Assembly: GCA_947177435.1 (NCBI GenBank)
Contig: CAMWUM010000022.1
Coordinates: 1-12,715 of the forward strand
Reading direction: 5' to 3'
DNA length: 12,715 bases
Source: an uncultured Muribaculaceae bacterium
GTDB taxonomy: Bacteria > Bacteroidota > Bacteroidia > Bacteroidales > Muribaculaceae
Shown in pieces: positions 6,784 through 12,715 of the stretch (position 1 is its first letter; each line of letters starts with the position of its first letter). The notes beneath the pieces were generated by a model. It did no database searches and was not told the DNA's origin. It saw only the letters and a program-made list of their open reading frames with translations. A program made the position numbers and the translations under genes.

Positions 6784-8139
6784 ATGAAAATCAAGGCTTT
6801 GCTGTGCGTTTGCGCCATGCTGCCGCTGCTGTCGTCATGCGGCGACAAGCAGCAGGCTGCCGCCAATCTGCCCTCATGGCTCGAGGCCGACTCGGCCGAG
6901 GCCATCAAGGCTCGCTTGCTCAGCGATTTCTCCCTCACATTTGAGGAGGGCGCCGAGCAGATTATCGCCGATCATCCCGAGCTGACCATCGACAGCGTGC
7001 GCGCCTTTGCCGAGAAACATTACGTGGAGGTGATGGAGATCGACGGCGTGCTGCGCATGCACCGCAAGTCGCCCCGCAACCTCAACCTGCTCAATCCTGC
7101 CTACAACGGCGGCTGGAAGTTTCGCGGCTGGAATGCCAGTGAGGCTCGGCGCTCTTATGCCGATTCGGTAATCCGCTGGAGCAAAGGCCAGCTGGCCGAC
7201 GGCGCAGCCAAGCAGATGCGCGTGCGTTTCAGCATTGACGTGCCTTTTGATTCCGCCCTCATAGGCGATACGCTCAGGGTGTGGATGCCTTATCCGATGG
7301 CCACCGACCGCCAGACCGACGTGCGCCTGGTGTCGTGCTATCCGACTGAGAGCGTCATATCGTCGCCCGAGCGTTCGGCGCATTCGTCAATCTATTTCAC
7401 CGCTCCGGCTCCGGAGCATGGCGATACGGCTCACTTCGAGTATGTGGTTGACTATGTGGCCCATGGCGCATACTTCTCACCGGAGACCATCCTCAGCGGC
7501 ATCAAGCCTTACGACAAGGACGGCGACCTATATGAGAAGTACACTGCCTTTGACAACCGCCACATCATCCGCCTCGACAGCCTGGCACGCGAGATTGTGG
7601 GTGACGAAACCAACCCGTACAAGCAAAGCGAACTCGTATACGACTATATCATACAGCGTTATCCCTGGGCCGGAGCCCGCGAATACAGCACCATCGAGTG
7701 CTTGCCGCAGTATGTGCTCGATGAGGGCCACGGTGATTGCGGCCAGGTGTCGCTGCTGTACATCTCGCTGATGCGCACCCTTGGTGTGCCAGCGCGCTGG
7801 GAGAGCGGATGGATGACCCATCCGGGCGAACTCAACCTGCACGACTGGGCCGAGACCTATTACGAGGGCATCGGCTGGGTGCCGGTCGACGTATCGTTTG
7901 GCCGTTACACCAACTCCGGAGACAAGGCCATTGAGAAGTTTTACTCCACAGGCATCGACACTTACCGCTTTGTGGCCAATAAGACCGTCGGCGGTGAGTT
8001 TGACCCGCCCAAGCGCTTTGTGCGCAGCGAGACTGTCGATGCCCAGCTCGGCGAGGTAGAGTGCGGCAAGGGCAATATGTTCTATCCCGCATGGAGTCGC
8101 CATTTCGAAATATTATCTTGTAATCCCGTAGAGCAATGA
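6784..8139 (+). CDS. Transglutaminase-fold lipoprotein, putative cell-wall peptide enzyme
   Basis: A 451-residue lipoprotein: signal segment with lipobox LSSC, lipidated Cys19. The N-terminal 230 or so residues are uncharacterised, with an EGAEQIIADHPEL helix and a beta-rich part containing LRVWMPYP, as in other exported transglutaminase-like proteins. The core domain is at about residues 290-375 and carries a full papain-like triad: Cys319 in GHGDCGQVS, His353 in LHDWAE and Asp369 in VPVDVSF. Such domains in bacteria are usually peptidases or amidases rather than cross-linking enzymes. It overlaps the NlpC/P60 gene by 4 bases (ATGA) and precedes a dipeptide epimerase, so a role in handling muropeptides in the periplasm is plausible but inferred. 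The exact substrate is unknown. Confidence 0.82.
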   Translation: MKIKALLCVCAMLPLLSSCGDKQQAAANLPSWLEADSAEAIKARLLSDFSLTFEEGAEQIIADHPELTIDSVRAFAEKHYVEVMEIDGVLRMHRKSPRNLNLLNPAYNGGWKFRGWNASEARRSYADSVIRWSKGQLADGAAKQMRVRFSIDVPFDSALIGDTLRVWMPYPMATDRQTDVRLVSCYPTESVISSPERSAHSSIYFTAPAPEHGDTAHFEYVVDYVAHGAYFSPETILSGIKPYDKDGDLYEKYTAFDNRHIIRLDSLAREIVGDETNPYKQSELVYDYIIQRYPWAGAREYSTIECLPQYVLDEGHGDCGQVSLLYISLMRTLGVPARWESGWMTHPGELNLHDWAETYYEGIGWVPVDVSFGRYTNSGDKAIEKFYSTGIDTYRFVANKTVGGEFDPPKRFVRSETVDAQLGEVECGKGNMFYPAWSRHFEILSCNPVEQ

Positions 8140-9077
8140 ATAGAATATTAGCGCTTTTGGCCTGTGCCTGCTGTGTGCTGGGCCTCTCGGCCGAGCAATG
8201 GGCTCAGGTCAACACCTCAGTCGCCCACGTGCGCACCGCCAAGGGCCACGCCCAGGAACTCTGCACCCAGGAATATATGGGCATGCCCGTGAAGGTGCTC
8301 GAAAAGGATGGCAACTGGAGCCGGGTAGAAACCACCGACGGATACAATGGGTGGGTCACCTCCAACGCCCTGGTCGAAAAGACGCAGGCAGAGTTCGACG
8401 CGTGGAAGAAGCAGCCCCGTATGGTTGTGACCTCTCGCGGCGAGATAGAATCATACAAGACTCCTACGGCCACAGATCCGCGTTCGGTTGTTACTGACTT
8501 GGTGCCCAACGACATAGTCGTAAGTGGCGATAAGGTGGAGAACGGCCGTCTGCTCATCATCCTCCCCGACGGACAGCGCGCTTGGGCTGATGCCTCTGCG
8601 TTTACGCCCATACGTGAATGGGCCACGCAGGACTTCGACTCTGAGCGTCTGCTCGGCTATGCCTACGATATGATGGGCAAGCCTTACACCTGGGGCGGTA
8701 ATTCATCGAAAGGCCTTGATTGCTCAGGTCTTAGCAAAAATTCATATCTGCGCATGGGCATCTTCCTGCTGCGCGACGCCTCGATGCAGGCCAAGACAGG
8801 CAAGCAGCTTGACAAAGACAACTGGCAGGCTTTTGAGCAGGGCGACCTCCTCTTTTTCGGCAGCAAGCAGACCGGCCGCGTGACACACGTGGGCATCTAC
8901 GACAAGGATGGCATCTTCATCCACAGCAATGGTCTCACGCAGCGCGTGTCGCTCAACAGCATGGACCCGGCCTCGCCCGATTTCCCCGGATACACCACCC
9001 TCGGAGCCGTGCGAATCCACGGCATGGAGGACACTCACGGCATAGTCAAGGCCATCAACCACCCTTGGCTCTTCTGA
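8136..9077 (+). CDS. Exported SH3-NlpC/P60 endopeptidase, YkfC-like
   Basis: Predicted gamma-D-glutamyl-diamino acid endopeptidase that cuts cell-wall stem peptides between D-Glu and the diamino acid, releasing L-Ala-D-Glu. Residues 1-19 form a signal peptide with likely cleavage after LSA. Two bacterial SH3 domains follow: about 24-80 (VLEKDGNWSRVET, GYNGWV) and about 95-160. The catalytic domain has YTWGGNSSKGLDCSG with Cys196, THVGIY with His251 and FIHSNG with His263, a complete triad. The order SH3-SH3-NlpC and the length of 313 residues match the YkfC type. The gene overlaps the transglutaminase gene by 4 bases, and the dipeptide epimerase that would use its product follows after 31 bases. 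Cys residues in the signal segment lie too near the N-terminus for a credible lipobox. Confidence 0.9.
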   Translation: MNRILALLACACCVLGLSAEQWAQVNTSVAHVRTAKGHAQELCTQEYMGMPVKVLEKDGNWSRVETTDGYNGWVTSNALVEKTQAEFDAWKKQPRMVVTSRGEIESYKTPTATDPRSVVTDLVPNDIVVSGDKVENGRLLIILPDGQRAWADASAFTPIREWATQDFDSERLLGYAYDMMGKPYTWGGNSSKGLDCSGLSKNSYLRMGIFLLRDASMQAKTGKQLDKDNWQAFEQGDLLFFGSKQTGRVTHVGIYDKDGIFIHSNGLTQRVSLNSMDPASPDFPGYTTLGAVRIHGMEDTHGIVKAINHPWLF

Positions 9078-9108
9078 TTTTTATAAACCCTCAATCCTCA
9101 ATAAATCA

Positions 9109-10242
9109 ATGAATAGACGAGATTTTCTGCGTGTGGCTGCTTTTGGCGCAGCCATGGCCGCAACCCCGATAAGCAGCATCTCCGCTTTTGGCGAGCCCAC
9201 CAAGCCGCTCAAGCCGTCCGGCAAGCTTAACCTCAGTTTTGAGCCTTACGAACTGAAGCTCCGCCATGCGTTCAACCTGGCCAAGAACCAGCGCACCACC
9301 ACGCCCGGCGTGCAGGTGCAGATTGAATATGACGGCGTTGTAGGATACGGCGAGGCTTCGATGCCTCCGTACCTCGGCGAGAGCGTGGATTCGGTTTGCA
9401 AATTCCTGTCGCAGACCGACTTGGCTCAGTTCTCCGATCCCTTCCGCATCGAGGATATCCACGAATACCTTGAGACCGTTGCCCCAAACAACCGCGCTGC
9501 CAAGGCATCTGTAGACATTGCTCTTCACGACCTTGTGGGCAAGATTATGGGCCAGCCCTGGTATAAGATCTGGGGTCTCAATCCCGCCAACACGCCCAAC
9601 ACGTCTTACACTATCAGTTACCAGTCCGACCCTGCCGAGATGCAGCATGAAGTGGACGAGTGCAAGCCCTTCAAGATTATCAAGGTGAAGATGGGCGTGG
9701 GCCACGACAAGGAACTCGTTGAGATTTTCCGCAAACATTACGACACGCCTATCTGCGTTGACGCCAACCAAGGCTGGTCAGACAAGCACCACGCACTGGA
9801 TATGTGCAAGTGGCTGGCTGACAACGGCTGCGTCTTTGTTGAGCAGCCTATGCCCAAAGAGCAGTTTGAGGATATCGCATGGGTGCGCGAGCGTTCGCCT
9901 CTGCCCCTTATCGCCGACGAGTCGCTGCAGCGCCTGAGCGATGTGCGCCGCATGGCCGACGCCTTTGACGGCATCAACATCAAGCTGATGAAGAGCACCG
10001 GCATGCACGAGGCCTACCAAATGGCCGTGCTCGCCCGCGCCATGGGTATGAAGGTTATGCTCGGATGCATGACCGAGACATCGTGCGCCGTGACTGCCGC
10101 CGCACAGCTCTCGCCCATGGTCGACTGGGCAGACCTCGACGGCAACTTGCTGATTGCCAACGACCGATTTGATGGCATCAAAATCATCGACGGCAAGGTA
10201 ACCATTCCCGACCGTCCCGGCATCGGCGTCGAACTGCTGTAA
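9109..10242 (+). CDS. L-Ala-D/L-Glu (dipeptide) epimerase with twin-arginine signal
   Basis: Enolase-superfamily enzyme predicted to epimerise L-Ala-D-Glu from peptidoglycan to L-Ala-L-Glu so that it can be degraded. Catalytic lysines are Lys192 and Lys194 in IIKVKMG, with Lys292 in NIKLMKSTG on the other face of the barrel. Magnesium ligands are Asp218 (CVDANQGW), Glu245 (VEQPMP) and Asp270 (IADES). The DLD at 342-344 matches the DxD that holds the dipeptide amino group in dipeptide epimerases, which favours this function over muconate cycloisomerase or o-succinylbenzoate synthase. The N-terminus reads MNRRDFLRVAAFGAAMAA, a Tat-type signal (RR-x-F-L plus hydrophobic stretch), so export as a folded protein is predicted. 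It follows the NlpC/P60 gene and overlaps mutL by one base (TAATG). Other dipeptide substrates are possible in this family. Confidence 0.88.
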   Translation: MNRRDFLRVAAFGAAMAATPISSISAFGEPTKPLKPSGKLNLSFEPYELKLRHAFNLAKNQRTTTPGVQVQIEYDGVVGYGEASMPPYLGESVDSVCKFLSQTDLAQFSDPFRIEDIHEYLETVAPNNRAAKASVDIALHDLVGKIMGQPWYKIWGLNPANTPNTSYTISYQSDPAEMQHEVDECKPFKIIKVKMGVGHDKELVEIFRKHYDTPICVDANQGWSDKHHALDMCKWLADNGCVFVEQPMPKEQFEDIAWVRERSPLPLIADESLQRLSDVRRMADAFDGINIKLMKSTGMHEAYQMAVLARAMGMKVMLGCMTETSCAVTAAAQLSPMVDWADLDGNLLIANDRFDGIKIIDGKVTIPDRPGIGVELL

Positions 10243-12110
10243 TGCCAATGACTGACGTCATACATCTGCTGCCTGACTCGGTGGCCAACCAGATTGCCGC
10301 CGGCGAGGTGATTCAGCGGCCAGCATCCGTCGTCAAGGAGCTCGTGGAGAACTCTATCGACGCCGGAGCCACGGCTGTGCAAATCATCGTCAAGGATGCC
10401 GGTCGCACTCTCATACAGGTCATCGACAACGGCTGCGGTATGTCAGTCACCGACGCACGCATGGCCTTTGAGCGCCATGCCACGTCCAAGATACAAGACG
10501 CATCCGACCTGTTCGCTCTGCATACCATGGGTTTCCGAGGCGAGGCTCTTCCGTCGATTGCGGCAGTGTCGGAGATAGAGTTGCGCAGCATGCGTGCCGG
10601 GGATGTGGCCGGCACTCGGCTAATCATCTCGGCCTCGAAGGTTGAGAGCCAGACGCCAGACGTGTGCCAGGAGGGCACCAACATAATGGTCAAGCGTCTG
10701 TTTTTCAATCTCCCCGCTCGTCGTAAGTTCCTTAAAAAAGACGCGGTGGAGCTCGGCCACATCACTCGCGAGTTTGAGCGTTTGGCCTTGGTAAACACCG
10801 GAGTGGAGTTTACCCTGACGAGCAACGATGCGGTGGTGCGCAAGTTGCTGCCGGCATCGTTCAAACAGCGCATTTGCGACCTGTTCAGCCCTAAACTCGA
10901 CCACCAGATCATCCCCGTCAGCACCGAAACGTCGCTCGTGCGCATAGATGGCTATGTGTCGTTGCCGCAGTTCGCCAAGCGGCGCGGGCAGTTGCAGTAC
11001 TTTTTCGTCAACGGGCGCAACATGCGGCATCCGTATTTCCACAAGGCTGTGCTCGGATGCTACGAGTCGCTTATCCCCGCTGACACGCAGCCCAGTTATT
11101 TCATTAACCTAACCGTTGACCCTGAGACGATTGACGTTAATATCCACCCGCAGAAGTATGAGGTTAAGTTCGAAAACGAACAGCCCATCTGGCAAATCCT
11201 TTCGGCCTGCGTCAAGGAGGCGCTTGGGCGCTACAATGCCTCGGCTGCCATAGATTTCGACACGGTGGATGCTCCCGACATACCGGCGTACACCCCCGGC
11301 GACAAGCCTGCCGGATTGCCTGACTTCGATGTCGATTTGCATTATAACCCCTTTAAGGAGGATAGGGAGCCGCGTCCGCGTTTTTCACCCTCTCCAAGTC
11401 CAAAAGCTTCGGTTCCGACCGATTGGGAGAAATTGTACGCTGGCTTTGCTGAGCGCCTTGGCCAGGACGATGCGGTGCCTGATGCCGCGCCAGCCGAGTT
11501 GCCCGTGGCAGATGAGCCCGAGCAGCAGCAACTATTTGTGGCTGAGGCTGAAAAGCCGGCGATGCTGCAAATCAAGGGGCGCTACATAGCTATGCCGTCG
11601 AAAAACGGACTTATGCTCATCGACCAGCACCGCGCGCACACGCGGGTACTGTTTGAGAAATACTCGGCCCAGGCCCAGCAGGGCATGCCCGTGTCGCAGA
11701 GGTTAATATTCCCCGATTCGGTGCAGCTCGATCCGTCGCAGGATATCATCTGCGCGTCGATATGCGATATGCTTTGCTCGATGGGCTTTGACATCAGCAA
11801 TTTAGGCGGCAACGACTGGTCAATCAACGCCGTGCCAGCCATCATCGGCCAGACCAGTCCGGCTGAGGCTCTCCTTCGCATCATCAATGCCATGGCCGAC
11901 GAGGAAGCGGATGTGGAGCAAAGCCAATGGCAGCGCATCGCCGCCGCAATGGCTAAGTCAGGTGCCATCAAGTACGGCGAAAGCCTCACAGCTGAGGAGA
12001 TGGATGCTATTGTCACCGCACTGTTCCGACTTTCGAGCCCTGACTACACGCCCGATGGCAAGCCCGTAATACGTGTGATAGATATTGAAGATATTCATAA
12101 AATGTTTTAA
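10242..12110 (+). CDS. mutL: DNA mismatch repair protein MutL, endonuclease motifs degenerate
   Basis: Mismatch-repair ATPase that links MutS recognition to strand removal; 622 residues. The N-terminal GHKL ATPase is intact: QIAAGEVIQRPASVVKEL, ENSIDAGA (Glu36, Asn37), DNGCGM with Asp62, and GFRGEAL at 97-103. A proline-rich acidic linker runs from about 343 to 430, then the C-terminal dimerisation domain. The nuclease motifs usual in bacteria without MutH are altered. DQHA-x2-E-x4-E reads DQHRAHTRVLFE from Asp461, with Thr in place of the first Glu. CPHGRP reads TPDGKP at 603-608. The Cys of the ACR motif appears to be Lys in AKSGAIKYG. Nicking activity is therefore doubtful. The start ATG shares its A with the stop codon of the epimerase; an ATG two codons later (10248) is also possible. 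Confidence 0.95.
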   Translation: MPMTDVIHLLPDSVANQIAAGEVIQRPASVVKELVENSIDAGATAVQIIVKDAGRTLIQVIDNGCGMSVTDARMAFERHATSKIQDASDLFALHTMGFRGEALPSIAAVSEIELRSMRAGDVAGTRLIISASKVESQTPDVCQEGTNIMVKRLFFNLPARRKFLKKDAVELGHITREFERLALVNTGVEFTLTSNDAVVRKLLPASFKQRICDLFSPKLDHQIIPVSTETSLVRIDGYVSLPQFAKRRGQLQYFFVNGRNMRHPYFHKAVLGCYESLIPADTQPSYFINLTVDPETIDVNIHPQKYEVKFENEQPIWQILSACVKEALGRYNASAAIDFDTVDAPDIPAYTPGDKPAGLPDFDVDLHYNPFKEDREPRPRFSPSPSPKASVPTDWEKLYAGFAERLGQDDAVPDAAPAELPVADEPEQQQLFVAEAEKPAMLQIKGRYIAMPSKNGLMLIDQHRAHTRVLFEKYSAQAQQGMPVSQRLIFPDSVQLDPSQDIICASICDMLCSMGFDISNLGGNDWSINAVPAIIGQTSPAEALLRIINAMADEEADVEQSQWQRIAAAMAKSGAIKYGESLTAEEMDAIVTALFRLSSPDYTPDGKPVIRVIDIEDIHKMF

Positions 12111-12112
12111 AT

Positions 12113-12715
12113 ATGAGGATGCTAACCTTGTTTGCCATGTTTGTGGCTGCCCTTTCGGTATTGGCTGATGATAATGCCCCTGCGGCAATTGGAGGTCCTG
12201 CAGATGAGGCGGAGCGTCCTGGTGAAAGCAATATTTCTCATAACTATCTTGTCAACGGCAGTTTTGACGATCCTGATTTTCAGCAGCGTGAGTTGAAAAA
12301 CTATGATGGAGTGGACGTTGCATACGATTGCTCTTCGCTGCTCGGTTGGGCTGTAGAAACGGCGGGTGTGCGCAACGGCATTGTTGAAATCTTGTCCCGT
12401 GAAGATACCGACGGGCGGTATGCGAGGATGCGCCATTACACCCTTGACGGATGGGCACGCATTACCCTGACAGCTAAGGCGACGGGTCTTGTGCCAGGTC
12501 ATGAGTACATGTTGGACATGTACGTGTGCCACAGTTATGTAGAGTCAAATTATTGGGCTAATCCCGACCACGGATTTAAGATATATGGGGAGGATGGCAA
12601 ATTGCTTAATTTCAATCATAGCATAAGCACGGGTGACGATTGGCAGTATCTTCGCTATGCTTTCACCCCCGATGGTGACGAAATCACCCTCGAACTTTGG
12701 AGCCAAAACTACAAC
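12113..12715 (+). CDS. Secreted carbohydrate-binding-like protein, 3' end cut by window; paralogue of the first gene
   Basis: The frame opens with ATG 12113, 2 bases after the mutL stop, and stays open for 201 codons to the window edge. The N-terminus (MRMLTLFAMFVAALSVLADD) is a signal peptide. The rest aligns with the protein encoded at 1-837. NYLVNGSFDDPDF matches NFMVNGGFDDPNY, GLVPGHEYMLDMYVCHSY matches GLTPGKEYTLDMYVCHQF, WANPDHGFKIYG matches WGNPDHGFNIYG, and the end FTPDGDEITLELWSQNYN matches FTPIDDEVTIELWTCNYT. The same beta-sandwich, carbohydrate-binding-like fold is therefore inferred. Codon choice is relaxed (6 AAC and 6 AAT for Asn), unlike the first gene. Whether it ends in the same C-terminal tail cannot be seen. 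No separate promoter matching TAnnTTTG is visible just upstream, so it may be read through from mutL. Confidence 0.82.
   Translation, partial: MRMLTLFAMFVAALSVLADDNAPAAIGGPADEAERPGESNISHNYLVNGSFDDPDFQQRELKNYDGVDVAYDCSSLLGWAVETAGVRNGIVEILSREDTDGRYARMRHYTLDGWARITLTAKATGLVPGHEYMLDMYVCHSYVESNYWANPDHGFKIYGEDGKLLNFNHSISTGDDWQYLRYAFTPDGDEITLELWSQNYN

Noticed and set aside
8151..8174. Possible lipobox cysteines in the NlpC/P60 signal segment (LLAC, then two further Cys).
   Set aside because: The first lies at residue 10, leaving too short a hydrophobic stretch, and a normal signal peptidase I site (LSA) follows at residues 17-19.
12119..12139. Later ATG codons (12119 and 12137) as the start of the right-hand secreted protein.
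   Set aside because: The start at 12113 gives a normal signal peptide with a basic residue before the hydrophobic stretch; starting at 12119 or 12137 removes that basic residue, and the latter also truncates the hydrophobic core.

Overview
The window looks like chromosomal DNA from a Bacteroidales bacterium of the gut type, possibly Muribaculaceae or a relative. The reasons are the gene content (a GH29 fucosidase, a Bacteroidota DUF4827-like lipoprotein, an archaeal-style GlmM, and an NlpC/P60 plus dipeptide-epimerase pair), start codons without clear Shine-Dalgarno sites, and two promoters of the Bacteroidota form TTG-N20-TAnnTTTG. The family assignment is inference. All genes lie on the + strand. 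I see no RNA genes, insertion sequences, CRISPR arrays or phage genes.

Bases 1-837 are the 3' part of a gene for a secreted protein with a carbohydrate-binding-like beta-sandwich, closed by a strong intrinsic terminator (855-889). A promoter (915-945) then leads to a two-gene unit: manA (mannose-6-phosphate isomerase) and, 16 bases later, an exported GH29 alpha-L-fucosidase. A perfect 10-bp inverted repeat follows the fucosidase.

A second promoter (3724-3754) starts a tightly packed run of eight genes that continues past the right edge: nrnA (DHH phosphoesterase), a DUF4827-like lipoprotein, glmM, a transglutaminase-fold lipoprotein, an exported SH3-NlpC/P60 endopeptidase, a Tat-signal L-Ala-D/L-Glu epimerase, mutL, and a second secreted beta-sandwich protein cut by the window end. 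Junctions are ATGA overlaps, a TAATG overlap or gaps of 2-31 bases, so one long transcript is plausible. The run joins amino-sugar supply for envelope polymers (GlmM) with breakdown and epimerisation of cell-wall peptides (NlpC/P60, epimerase, possibly the transglutaminase protein). NrnA and MutL are housekeeping nucleic-acid functions.

The main points for a second look are these. The two truncated genes at opposite ends of the window are paralogues, and their codon usage is very different. The dipeptide epimerase carries a twin-arginine signal, which implies that murein peptides are processed outside the cytoplasm. MutL has lost the metal-binding residues of its endonuclease motifs although no MutH is seen here. 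The manA start codon lies so close to its promoter that the mRNA should be nearly leaderless.
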